DNA of 29,075 bases from a virus: IMG/VR virus record IMGVR_UViG_3300009285_000893, positions 1 through 29,075 of that record; one strand, given 5' to 3'. Shown piece by piece: positions 21,401 through 28,239 of this stretch; position 1 is the first letter of the stretch, and each line of letters opens with the position of its first letter. Position numbers and translations under genes: made by a program. The notes below the pieces were generated by a model. That model was not told the origin of the DNA. It made no database searches and saw nothing but the letters and a program-made list of their open reading frames with translations.

Positions 21401-23596
21401 TTACGCGATATGAAAGCTACCTTTCCTTCCCATCTTAAGAGGCCATGCTGCCAATACCAAAGCGTCGCAATTATGTACCAATATGTTATTAGCGAAGTAT
21501 TCAGGCTTTCCTTCCACCTTTATGTTGTACACTCTTTCGATTGAACGCCGCGCATGATAACGAGCAGTGATTGACTTTTGAATACGCATATGTGATAAAC
21601 GATCCTTTGCAATGTGCGCAAACCCGGAGTTGTTTGTGTTCAATTCGGTATTGCTTTTGCCCACATGATGAGGAGCAGAACTTCCCTGATTGTTGTCTGG
21701 AATTATCGAGAAATTTTTTATTGCACAATACGCATGTCTTGACTGTGGGTTTGCTATTTTTCCATGATATCTTTCCGAGATTCTTATGGAATTTTCTACC
21801 GGCTTCTGACTTATGCCACTTGATCGCTGCTGGTTGGGCATACTTGGCCATAAATTGTCGTGAAGCTTCGATTCGCTCTGGATAGTTGGAATGTATTGTA
21901 GCATGCTGTTTCCTGGACATGAGTTCAAGATTTGTGATCGTGTTGTTGTCTGGATTGTTGTCTTTATGGTGTACCAGATATCCTTTAGGTGTTGGGCCAT
22001 TATTGTCAATCCATATCTGCCGATGCAGTGGGACTGGGGCTTTTTTCCATTTCGTGTGAGACCAGTAATATAATCTATGTTGTCGGCGTTTGGCGTTGGG
22101 GTATCGGTGATAGGCCGCACCATTATGCATGATTGTTTCTCGTTCCATATGTATGTTAAGTCGGATGCGCTTATATTTATAAGTTTCTTAATTCCGTCAG
22201 TAGTTAATACCGGATGCTCTGGTGTTCCAGTTAATCCAAAACGGGTTATGACTTCGGCCATTCTATTATTGACTGCTACAATCCTATGGAATCCGTCCCT
22301 TGTCCGTACCCAATCCCCCACATGAAGTTTCTCTATTGGAACCTGTCCACGAACGGTCAGAACTAGAGTTCCAGCCGCGAAACATAAGTCATCGTGTCCG
22401 CCGTCGGGATGGTGTATTTTGACGCATTGGCTCGTGACCTCCTTACGAAGGTCTAGGAGTTGCGCGATCAGCAACCGATGGTTTGGGATCGTGAGGTGCC
22501 TTTTCTCAAACAAGACAGTCAGGTTGGAGTATAGATCGTACTTGCTTTGGTTAGTGAAAGTTATGCCTTCCACTGGGCATTCAGCCTGCTCCTTCAATAG
22601 GTCTACTGGTCCGGCTCCCATTCCTGTCTCATCGACCATTATGCGTCTGAAGTTGAAACTGGAGTGAAGTTCCTTGATTCGGCCTATCGTCCAGGTGACT
22701 GGCTTGCCATTGTAGTGCTCAACGTGAAATACTTTATGAGGATGCAGTGGATGTTCTGATTCCTCTACAATCACTAGCGCGGTGTCGTCCTCTCCGTATC
22801 TTGCTATGTCGACTCCGAGGTAGTAATTTAGGTCCGGTCTTATTTGACCAGTTGGGTGGGGTGTGATGTTTCCTAGTACGTCAGCGTCCCTGAAGTAACT
22901 GTCTGTTCCTTCGATGAACTCGAGTCCGAACTCGGTTCTGAAGTCTGCCTCAGTATGGGTGATCTTGTACTCATCTATGAATCCCGGCGCGTATAGGCCG
23001 CAATCTTGAGGGTAGCTATAATCGAATGCGAACAGCTTGTATGGGCTGCTTTGACCATATGCGCTCCGATAAAAATGCCCTTTGAGGTGTGGCGTGCCGA
23101 TCTTGATGATTATCGCATCTGGCTTGCTTGCGATCATTGGCATGATGACCTGACTGTCGATGCTGTCCTTGATAAAAGACGCTTCCTCCTCGATTATTAA
23201 ATCGGCGGTGAATCCCCTTTTGGTCTCCCCGTAATCACCCACCGTTAGGGCCTGTATGGTTGTGCCTTGGTTTAGCACGATCTGCGATGTTGTCATGCTC
23301 GATACTATCCATTTGAGCTCCTTATTGTACCGGAAGTAGTCGCTTATTTTCTTGAACAGTATCTCGCTCTGTTGCTGTGTCGGGGCGAATATCAGCACGT
23401 TCTTCTCTGTGTGAGTGACGCTATACCAGACGCAGAACGCAGCGCAACATGTAGTCTTGCCGGATTGACGGCTAAATAATCCAACCACCCTATTGTTTGT
23501 GTTGCATCCAGTGATGAAGTCGGCTTGATACTGATAGGGTTTGAAGTTTAGCACTCCTTCTATGAAGTCCAGAGGTTCCTCAAATGCTTCGGGCAT
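21401..23596 (-). CDS. terL: Large terminase subunit interrupted by an intein
   Basis: The 731-residue precursor has a terminase ATPase domain: F-S-R-Q-S-G-K-T-T at residues 41-49 (Walker A), D-L-I-I-E-E-E-A at 132-139 (Walker B with catalytic Glu), and K-I-G-T-P near 165 (coupling motif). The RNase-H-like nuclease follows, with V-D-I-A-R-Y-G at 262, V-D-E-T-G-M-G at 321 and G-H-D-D-L at 400-404. After residue 404 a 305-residue intein intervenes, and C-D-A-L-V-L-A-A-W resumes at 710. Removing the intein gives about 426 residues with an intact H-D-D-L-C-D-A-L nuclease motif. The enzyme cuts and pumps viral DNA into the prohead. ATG 23596 overlaps the previous zinc-protein gene. Confidence 0.93.
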   Translation of the reverse strand: MPEAFEEPLDFIEGVLNFKPYQYQADFITGCNTNNRVVGLFSRQSGKTTCCAAFCVWYSVTHTEKNVLIFAPTQQQSEILFKKISDYFRYNKELKWIVSSMTTSQIVLNQGTTIQALTVGDYGETKRGFTADLIIEEEASFIKDSIDSQVIMPMIASKPDAIIIKIGTPHLKGHFYRSAYGQSSPYKLFAFDYSYPQDCGLYAPGFIDEYKITHTEADFRTEFGLEFIEGTDSYFRDADVLGNITPHPTGQIRPDLNYYLGVDIARYGEDDTALVIVEESEHPLHPHKVFHVEHYNGKPVTWTIGRIKELHSSFNFRRIMVDETGMGAGPVDLLKEQAECPVEGITFTNQSKYDLYSNLTVLFEKRHLTIPNHRLLIAQLLDLRKEVTSQCVKIHHPDGGHDDLCFAAGTLVLTVRGQVPIEKLHVGDWVRTRDGFHRIVAVNNRMAEVITRFGLTGTPEHPVLTTDGIKKLINISASDLTYIWNEKQSCIMVRPITDTPTPNADNIDYITGLTRNGKKPQSHCIGRYGLTIMAQHLKDIWYTIKTTIQTTTRSQILNSCPGNSMLQYIPTIQSESKLHDNLWPSMPNQQRSSGISQKPVENSIRISERYHGKIANPQSRHAYCAIKNFSIIPDNNQGSSAPHHVGKSNTELNTNNSGFAHIAKDRLSHMRIQKSITARYHARRSIERVYNIKVEGKPEYFANNILVHNCDALVLAAWPLKMGRKGSFHIA
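21501..22148 (-). CDS. HNH homing endonuclease nested out of frame inside the intein
   Basis: The 215-residue product is in a different frame from the terminase. Residues 40-85 contain L-H-R-Q-I-W, then Y-L-V-H-H-K-D-N-N-P-D-N-N and N-L-E-L-M-S-R-K-Q-H, the full HNH core with His60-His61, Asn69 and His82. Two Cys4 zinc fingers follow: C139-x2-C142 with C158-x3-C162, and C177-x2-C180 with C195-x3-C199. These are strong domain signals, so this is the real endonuclease, and it would cut the intein-less terminase allele for homing. Its 3-prime end overlaps the codons for block F of the intein. A TATA box lies 30 nt upstream of ATG 22148; ATG 22130 is an alternative start. Confidence 0.9.
   Translation of the reverse strand: MERETIMHNGAAYHRYPNAKRRQHRLYYWSHTKWKKAPVPLHRQIWIDNNGPTPKGYLVHHKDNNPDNNTITNLELMSRKQHATIHSNYPERIEASRQFMAKYAQPAAIKWHKSEAGRKFHKNLGKISWKNSKPTVKTCVLCNKKFLDNSRQQSGKFCSSSCGQKQYRIEHKQLRVCAHCKGSFITYAYSKVNHCSLSCAAFNRKSVQHKGGRKA
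22174..22182 (-). promoter_or_regulatory. Intein-internal archaeal TATA box for the nested HNH gene
   Basis: TTATAAATA on the minus strand is centred 30 nt before ATG 22148. Archaeal transcription starts about 26-27 nt from the box centre, so the message would begin 2-4 bases before the ATG. The same bases encode L-I-N-I in the intein, just after the N-terminal splicing blocks, where sequence is probably free to vary. Confidence 0.6.
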
Positions 23597-23861
23597 GGAT
23601 GGTCGCTCTCAGGTTTTCAGCCCCTTCCATCAGGCATTTCTTGCTGCAGAAGTGCTTATCAGAACAGCAGTACACGATCATGAGAGGTATCAGGTTGGTG
23701 TTGCAGTGGCTGCATGGGGTGGCCGGCCTTCCACACTCGCATTCCATCCGAACCTTTTCGGGTGCCTTCCGTTCAGTCAGTATACTTTTTTCCGCGTTCC
23801 CCCCGGTGGACGTGGATGGTTTCCCAGCCTTCAATGGATGAGTCGAACCAACAAATATCAC
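23580..23861 (-). CDS. Zinc-finger protein between the terminase subunits
   Basis: The 93-residue product starts at GTG 23861 with a GTGA overlap on the small terminase stop and ends 17 nt inside the large terminase. Residues about 40-76 contain C-E-C-G, C-S-H-C, C-C-S-D-K-H-F-C and K-K-C, enough ligands for two zinc sites, similar in style to MYND/FCS or treble-clef fingers. The first 35 residues are basic and unstructured. Its location suggests a partner in DNA packaging or an HNH-like accessory protein, but the HNH core residues are absent. Confidence 0.7.
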   Translation of the reverse strand: MIFVGSTHPLKAGKPSTSTGGNAEKSILTERKAPEKVRMECECGRPATPCSHCNTNLIPLMIVYCCSDKHFCSKKCLMEGAENLRATIHARSI

Positions 23862-24304
23862 TTCTTTGCCTCCCGAGCCTTAAAAGCCTCCTGAGTCCTC
23901 CGAAGTGCCTCCTTGAATGCGATCTCACCATCCAACTGAACCTCAACCTTACTTGCGATCGTGGGCTTAAGGTTCCACTTCTCCAAACACTCCGTGTAGT
24001 GAGTGTTACACTGAACGAGCGCCTGGGTCGCTTTGCTCTTCTCGGTTTTACTGCTTTCTGGGTCTCGTATTATCTTGCGCATCTCCCCAATGGCCGATTT
24101 GTATCCATTCTGTAATTCTTGAGCCACCACATTAATGTCGTCTTGTGGCATGTGGGTCATGATGAGCTTGATGTCTTTATCGAGTGTTGGCCTGCCTATT
24201 CCCCATTCTGTGCATATGGCTTGCTTGGGTATTCCCCATATGCCGTACCGTTCTATTAGGTCTTTGACCTTTTCTCGGCGTTCTGCTCCGTTCATGCTTG
24301 GCAT
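23858..24304 (-). CDS. terS: Small terminase subunit
   Basis: The start is chosen at ATG 24304 (MPSMNGAERREKVKDLIERY), which has GAGG 5 nt upstream and overlaps the end of the methyltransferase gene by 13 nt; ATG 24295 is an ATGA-coupled alternative. The product of about 148 residues has an N-terminal helix-turn-helix (K-Q-A-I-C-T-E-W-G-I-G-R-P-T-L-D-K-D-I), a long central helical region and a basic, charged C-terminus. This is the pattern of small terminases, which bind the packaging site and feed DNA to the large subunit. It lies one small gene upstream of the large subunit. Assignment rests on HTH, size and position. Confidence 0.8.
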   Translation of the reverse strand: MPSMNGAERREKVKDLIERYGIWGIPKQAICTEWGIGRPTLDKDIKLIMTHMPQDDINVVAQELQNGYKSAIGEMRKIIRDPESSKTEKSKATQALVQCNTHYTECLEKWNLKPTIASKVEVQLDGEIAFKEALRRTQEAFKAREAKK

Positions 24305-25509
24305 GTGATCCTCTGGGCTTTCTTTCCGGTGTATTGTTCCCATCTTTTGATTATGATATCACAATATTTAGGGTCAAGTTCAATCATGCGGCACCTACGG
24401 CCAGTTTGCTCACACGCTATGAGTGTGCTTCCTGATCCGCCGAATGGGTCTAGCACGATATCTCTTGATAGGCTGCTATTCAGGATTGCTTTCCTAAGAA
24501 TAGATACTGGTTTCATGGTTGGGTGTTCCATACTAGAGTTTGGTCTTGAGAACTCCCAAAGGTCATTTTGTGATCTGCCACCATGATAACTTGACTTTCG
24601 TCCTTTCTTCCATCCATATAGTATCGGCTCGAAACGGCGATGGTAGTTCCCTCTACTCATCACGAAACGGTTTTTTGCCCATATGATTGTGGAGCTCCAG
24701 TGGCCCCCTAGCTTGTTGAACGATGCATTGATGGTCGGCCACTCTGCACAACTCATGAATATGTAGATATCTCCTTGTGACCTGTTGAGCGCTTCCGTCA
24801 TGTAGGCATCTGTGAAGTCACTCCATTGCTGCGCATTGAGTGAATCATTGAGTATCTGCCTCTTTTTGTACTTCGAATTATTTTGAGATCCGTAATTGAC
24901 GTTGTAAGGAGGATCAGTAAGCGTCATATGCGGATTCTCCCCCCCCAAGACATCATCGTATGATTTCGGAACAGTACTATCACGACATACCAGAACGTGA
25001 TCCCCTAAGCGTATTACGTCTCCTTCTTTGGCGGTGGGGATTTCTATCTTGTCATATTCTTCATCCGCATCGAAATCTTCCTCAGCATTCTCATCTTTTG
25101 GGATATCGAATGCCTTGAGCAGTTCTTCCTTATCTATCGCGATCAAGTCCTCAAAATCATTCATGCGGTCAGCTGCCATGATTGCCTTATACTCATCCAC
25201 ATCCTTGAATACATCATGCTCCCCCCTGAGTTTGTTTAGTACTTGACGAAGCATCTGCCTATCCACTTCACCCACATCCAGAACGATAGTTGGAATCTCA
25301 GTCATTCCCAATTCAACACCAGCCCGATACCGATGTTCTCCGTCAGCGATCACGCCATCCTTATTTGTGATGATTGGGTGGAGGAATCCGTATGTCAGTA
25401 TGTTCTTCTTAAGACTCTCAAACTGTCGCTCCGTCATATCGTTTGGGTTGGATTCATCTATCTTGATCCATCCGGCTTGCACGTTCTTTACTTCTGGGAT
25501 GCTTACCAT
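24292..25509 (-). CDS. ParB-like domain fused to a beta-class DNA methyltransferase
   Basis: ATG 25509 has GGAGG 5 nt upstream; an in-frame ATG at 25521 is less well placed. Numbering from the longer start, residues 15-130 are a ParB/sulfiredoxin-type domain with D-G-E-H-R-Y-R-A-G at 60-68. The rest is an N4/N6-type methyltransferase: L-T-D-P-P-Y at 201-206 (motif IV), H-P-T-M-K-P at 333-338, and D-P-F-G-G-S-G-S-T at 358-366 (motif I, SAM binding). Motif IV precedes motif I, the beta-class order. An acidic linker at 142-158 joins the halves. Such fusions are common in viruses and mobile elements, where they modify viral DNA against host restriction or control replication. No restriction nuclease gene is adjacent. 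Confidence 0.9.
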   Translation of the reverse strand: MVSIPEVKNVQAGWIKIDESNPNDMTERQFESLKKNILTYGFLHPIITNKDGVIADGEHRYRAGVELGMTEIPTIVLDVGEVDRQMLRQVLNKLRGEHDVFKDVDEYKAIMAADRMNDFEDLIAIDKEELLKAFDIPKDENAEEDFDADEEYDKIEIPTAKEGDVIRLGDHVLVCRDSTVPKSYDDVLGGENPHMTLTDPPYNVNYGSQNNSKYKKRQILNDSLNAQQWSDFTDAYMTEALNRSQGDIYIFMSCAEWPTINASFNKLGGHWSSTIIWAKNRFVMSRGNYHRRFEPILYGWKKGRKSSYHGGRSQNDLWEFSRPNSSMEHPTMKPVSILRKAILNSSLSRDIVLDPFGGSGSTLIACEQTGRRCRMIELDPKYCDIIIKRWEQYTGKKAQRITCQA

Positions 25510-25570
25510 GATTGCCTCCATGAAAAATTGCCACCGAATGCTGGATCGGTAGCTACCCCCGTCTAAGCCA

Positions 25571-26047
25571 TTAGGACGAGCAACTTAGGATTTCCCCTTC
25601 TGGTATCTTGACCCAGAAAGTCCGCACCGCCTTCTCAGTAGAGACTCCTTTGACATACACTATGCCGCCATAGTAGCCTTCGTCCTGGTACGTGTTCACG
25701 CTTATGCCTTTTTGCCTTGTCCATTCCGGAACCACGGCTTTAGTGAAGCACTCACTATTCGCGACAACATGACTGGCTTGCTGCTTCCCCCTCGCGACTT
25801 CCTGAGAGGTCCACTTCCTTGATGCTTGCTCTATTCTTTCCACATACGTGTTATTCACGCTATTGGGCTCAGGAAACTTGATCTGACTCAGGTCTATTGG
25901 CGGCAGAGTGATCTCAGGAATGTTTATCTGAGGAATCGGCACTTGTATGTCCACTGCAGGCTGCCATGTTGCCACAAGCCATATGGTGCCTATAAGGAAA
26001 AATATTGCCGCGAATGCCAACATGTCATTCACCCGGTTAGTAGTCAT
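25571..26047 (-). CDS. Membrane-anchored protein with Pro-rich stalk
   Basis: ATG 26047 directly abuts the stop of the previous gene. Residues about 8-27 form a transmembrane helix (L-A-F-A-A-I-F-F-L-I-G-T-I-W). Next is a Pro/Ile stalk (V-P-I-P-Q-I-N-I-P-E-I-T-L-P-P-I-D), then a small soluble domain with two Cys residues (S-E-C-F-T-K and L-S-C-S-S) that could pair. The design suggests a signal-anchored domain held off the membrane. It follows another TM protein under the same TATA-like box. Function unknown. Confidence 0.72.
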   Translation of the reverse strand: MTTNRVNDMLAFAAIFFLIGTIWLVATWQPAVDIQVPIPQINIPEITLPPIDLSQIKFPEPNSVNNTYVERIEQASRKWTSQEVARGKQQASHVVANSECFTKAVVPEWTRQKGISVNTYQDEGYYGGIVYVKGVSTEKAVRTFWVKIPEGEILSCSS

Positions 26048-26545
26048 TTAGCCCCACCTTGTTATGACTAGCGCGCACACGAACAATATGAACGCCACAA
26101 TCGCAATGATCGCCCAATACCAAGCCACACCCGTCTTTTCCTCTAGCGCGTCCTTGACCTCCTGATAGGTCTGAGCGAAGCTAGATGCGTCTGGCTTGAT
26201 ATCCTTCAATACTGCCTCGTGATCGCTTGGGTTCTGAACACTCCATTTGCCATCCTCAAACTTCTCCTGGCATACCTTAGTCTCAATATCCTTCTCTTTG
26301 CCATTACTGTTGATAGTCTCCCGGAACAAGAAAGAATTTTTCCAACCCCATAGGAAGTCGACCTTATCGAACTCCCTCTCGAGCTCCGCGCACTTCACAT
26401 CCGCACCCTTTGGAGCCAGCCACTCTGTCACCACGAATCTGCTTGTTGGGTTCTTATGCTCATCCGCTCCTTGGCACGCGTACACGCGCTTCTCTTTGAC
26501 GAACTGAACTTCCCAACTCTTACCCTCATGCTTGACTGTTCTCAT
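26048..26545 (-). CDS. C-tail-anchored membrane protein
   Basis: The frame opens at GTG 26578, but ATG 26545 has GGTGGAGG 8 nt upstream and lies about 23 nt after the start site predicted from a TATA box, so it is the better start (165 residues). The N-terminal 135 residues are soluble and charged, with a Cys in V-Y-A-C-Q-G and K-V-C-Q-E and aromatic segments (D-F-L-W-G-W-K-N-S-F-L-F). A transmembrane helix (W-Y-W-A-I-I-A-I-V-A-F-I-L-F-V-C-A-L-V-I) ends the protein. No family recognised. It is co-transcribed with a second TM protein, and the two may form an envelope complex. Confidence 0.72.
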   Translation of the reverse strand: MRTVKHEGKSWEVQFVKEKRVYACQGADEHKNPTSRFVVTEWLAPKGADVKCAELEREFDKVDFLWGWKNSFLFRETINSNGKEKDIETKVCQEKFEDGKWSVQNPSDHEAVLKDIKPDASSFAQTYQEVKDALEEKTGVAWYWAIIAIVAFILFVCALVITRWG

Positions 26546-26590
26546 GAATGATGCCTCCACCTTTTGATTATTAATCACCCATCTTTTTAA

Positions 26591-26598
26591 GTATTTAA
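26591..26598 (-). promoter_or_regulatory. Archaeal TATA box candidate for the membrane-protein pair
   Basis: TTAAATAC preceded by GTAAAGA (BRE-like) and followed by TTAAAAA. The 15-mer ATTAAATACTTAAAA recurs before the membrane-protein gene at 21358. The predicted start near 26568 leaves a short leader with GGTGGAGG before ATG 26545. Confidence 0.65.
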
Positions 26599-26601
26599 TC
26601 T

Positions 26602-27201
26602 TTACTGAGAAAATTCTTTCTGGATACCATCCAGCGTCTTATCCACACGCCTCTGCATGGCAATCGAGCCAGCATCCTTTTTCGTTTTCACACGATTACA
26701 GTCCACACACAATGTCTGAATATTCTCCATATCCCACTGCGGCCCACCCAGCGCGATAGGCTTGATGTGATCCGCCACGAGCTCACTTCCCGACACTCTA
26801 TCGAACCACACCATCACGCGATCCGTCAATTCACCCCACCGAGTCCCATTTGCGGATTTGATCTCATACCTCTCGCTCGGGTTCCTCTCGAGCATCATCT
26901 CGATCTGCCGGTCCCCACGCTCCCCAGGCGGGATGTACTCAACCTCGTAACTCTTCCTCCCGCACTTGATACAAGTATACTTATCGCGCCGGAACACCTT
27001 CTCACGCATCATGGCCCAGTTACGCACTATACAATGCCCCTCGAACTTCCTTGTGCAGCCCCTACTACAGCAAAGCCAATCCGTCCGCCTCTTCCATTTG
27101 TATTTTGACAGGCCGCAACTTGGGCACTCATTCCGTTCCATCCGACTTTTTGCTGGTTCCAGTATGATCCTCACAAACCCGTTCTGGCGTTTTTGGATCA
27201 C
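26602..27201 (-). CDS. HNH endonuclease with N-terminal zinc finger
   Basis: The 199-residue product starts at GTG 27201 behind GGTGAG; a stop codon lies two codons upstream. N-E-C-P-S-C-G at 24-30 with C44/C45 and C49 forms an N-terminal zinc finger. D-K-Y-T-C-I-K-C-G at 73-81 starts the nuclease domain; after an insert, V-A-D-H-I-K-P-I-A-L-G-G at 142-153 and N-I-Q-T-L-C-V-D-C-N-R-V-K-T at 160-173 complete a Cys4-HNH fold with catalytic His145. HNH nucleases in this position often assist terminase or act as free-standing homing enzymes. It is unrelated in detail to the HNH protein in the intein. Confidence 0.88.
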   Translation of the reverse strand: MIQKRQNGFVRIILEPAKSRMERNECPSCGLSKYKWKRRTDWLCCSRGCTRKFEGHCIVRNWAMMREKVFRRDKYTCIKCGRKSYEVEYIPPGERGDRQIEMMLERNPSERYEIKSANGTRWGELTDRVMVWFDRVSGSELVADHIKPIALGGPQWDMENIQTLCVDCNRVKTKKDAGSIAMQRRVDKTLDGIQKEFSQ

Positions 27202-27223
27202 GAATCACTCACCATCTTTCTTT

Positions 27224-27337
27224 TCAAGTCTTTTCCACACGAACTGTCTTTTTGACTTTGCCTTCAATTACAACGGCTTCTATGCAATCTGAATATATTT
27301 AGGTTCCAAAAGCCCACTCTATCAGATCGTTGGTCAT
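27224..27337 (-). pseudogene. Short coupled reading frame broken by an in-frame TAA
   Basis: ATG 27337 overlaps the previous stop as ATGA and opens MTNDLIEWAFGT, then TAA at 27301-27299. The same frame continues without another stop for 24 sense codons (starting IYSDCIEAVVIEGKVKKTVR). This could be a small gene broken by a nonsense change, or chance. A TATA-like box overlaps the TAA. Confidence 0.25.
27293..27301 (-). promoter_or_regulatory. TATA-like box upstream of the HNH gene
   Basis: TAAATATAT on the minus strand would give a start near 27270 and a leader of about 70 nt before GTG 27201, which has its own GGTGAG site. AT content here is clearly higher than in the flanks. Evidence is the motif only. 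Confidence 0.4.
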
Positions 27338-27531
27338 TGTGGTTCCCACTCATCCCCTTTATTCTTCAGCCATTCTTTCAGGCAGTCTATCGAGCAAAAC
27401 CTATATTTATGCTTATGAGCCCACTCATCAAATATGAGCACCCACTTACCACCTGCGAGGTCATCAGGATTATCAGATACGATGATTCCATAATCGCACA
27501 TCAGGCAACCTTTATCACAATCGTTTTTCAT
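27334..27531 (-). CDS. Zinc-finger miniprotein (FCS-like)
   Basis: The 65-residue product starts at ATG 27531, coupled to the previous stop as ATGA. C-D-K-G-C-L-M-C at residues 5-12 and F-C-S-I-D-C at residues 45-50 form a Cys4 zinc site. R-F-C-S-I-D-C-L-K-E-W-L resembles the FCS/MYM finger ending. The sequence between is beta-like and aromatic. These small fingers often bind nucleic acid or proteins. No specific function. Confidence 0.72.
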   Translation of the reverse strand: MKNDCDKGCLMCDYGIIVSDNPDDLAGGKWVLIFDEWAHKHKYRFCSIDCLKEWLKNKGDEWEPQ

Positions 27532-27674
27532 CCCTTCACCTTCATTATTTGTTTAGTGCTAATATACCATACGTCTGCATCAGCACCCTCATTCCAAGCG
27601 ACTTTATTGCGAGTATATAACTCGTGGCTATACGGATTCTTAGGTTGCACCCACATATTCTTTTCAGGAATCAT
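27528..27674 (-). CDS. Hypothetical 48-aa protein
   Basis: A small frame starts at ATG 27674 inside the last codons of the lipoprotein gene and ends as ATGA on the next start. The peptide begins MIPEKNMWVQPKNPYSHELY and continues with T-R-N-K-V-A-W-N-E-G-A-D-A-D-V-W-Y-I-S-T-K-Q. Composition is protein-like with several Trp and Tyr residues, and both ends overlap neighbouring genes exactly, which supports a real gene. It falls below a 60-codon cutoff. Function unknown. Confidence 0.6.
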   Translation of the reverse strand: MIPEKNMWVQPKNPYSHELYTRNKVAWNEGADADVWYISTKQIMKVKG

Positions 27675-28239
27675 ACATCCACCCCTCAAAATCCTGAGCA
27701 TCCCACTTAATCATCTCACCACACTTCACCATCCCACCAGTCACGATGCTCACGATCTCGCGCTCCTCAAGCCTTTTGCCCGGAGCAAGCAAGTCGATCT
27801 TGGTCGTGACCTCCTGCCTTTCGATGCTCTTCACAAGCACTTGCGTAACTTCCTTCCCTATGTTGATACGCCGGTGCTCCTCATTATTCAAGTCCTTCTT
27901 GAGGTAAACCATATTAGGCCAACACGACTCCTTCACGATCCGCGTGGCCTCCGCTTCGAGTGCTTCGGTCTGCTTTGCTGTGAGTTCCATCATGATGTCG
28001 GACTTGACCGGCCCTGACTGATTTAGGCACCATGCGCTTGCCTGGTTTTGGGTGGCATTCATGATAAGCATCTGGTCCTTCAAGCTCCCCAATTGCGCCT
28101 GCAGGTTGTCGACTGCTGTCATGTTGAGTTTTGGGCAAGTCGAGCAAGTAAGGTTTTGTAGCGCAATCTCCGGATTCGACGCACATGCAGATAGTAATAA
28201 TACGGTAATACAAAACGTCATTATAATACATTTTCTCAT
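27664..28239 (-). CDS. Lipoprotein with lipobox signal
   Basis: The 191-residue product has a lipoprotein signal peptide: basic start (M-R-K), hydrophobic core and L-L-S-A-C with the lipid-attachable Cys19. GGAG lies about 9 nt before ATG 28239. The mature part has C-S-T-C near residue 33, a helical coiled region (A-V-D-N-L-Q-A-Q-L-G-S-L-K-D-Q), and a second charged helical region at about 85-160. It would sit on the outer face of the host membrane. Moron-type surface lipoproteins can alter superinfection or adhesion, but function here is unknown. The 5-prime half overlaps another open frame. Confidence 0.75.
   Translation of the reverse strand: MRKCIIMTFCITVLLLSACASNPEIALQNLTCSTCPKLNMTAVDNLQAQLGSLKDQMLIMNATQNQASAWCLNQSGPVKSDIMMELTAKQTEALEAEATRIVKESCWPNMVYLKKDLNNEEHRRINIGKEVTQVLVKSIERQEVTTKIDLLAPGKRLEEREIVSIVTGGMVKCGEMIKWDAQDFEGWMYDS

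Larger units (their letters stand above)
21470..22384 (-). mobile_element. Intein in the terminase nuclease motif
   Basis: The intein spans residues 405-709 of the precursor. It begins with Cys405 in C-F-A-A-G-T-L-V and continues I-E-K-L-H-V-G-D (block A). G-T-P-E-H-P-V-L-T supplies the TxxH of block B. It ends V-Y-N-I-K-V-E-G-K-P-E-Y-F (block F) and N-I-L-V-H-N, followed by Cys+1 (block G). All residues needed for class 1 splicing are visible: Cys1, TxxH, penultimate His, terminal Asn and Cys+1. The roughly 200 residues between the splicing blocks are Ser/Thr/Gln/Asn/His-rich without domain features. No LAGLIDADG or in-frame HNH endonuclease is present; the endonuclease is encoded in another frame. 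Confidence 0.93.

Noticed and set aside
21500-22150. In-frame homing endonuclease domain within the intein
   Set aside because: The terminase-frame translation here lacks LAGLIDADG, HNH or GIY-YIG motifs and is low-complexity; the HNH domain is only in the other frame.
26545-26578. N-terminal extension of the C-tail-anchored protein to GTG 26578
   Set aside because: The GTG lies only about 16 nt after the TATA box centre, upstream of the predicted transcript start, while ATG 26545 has GGTGGAGG.
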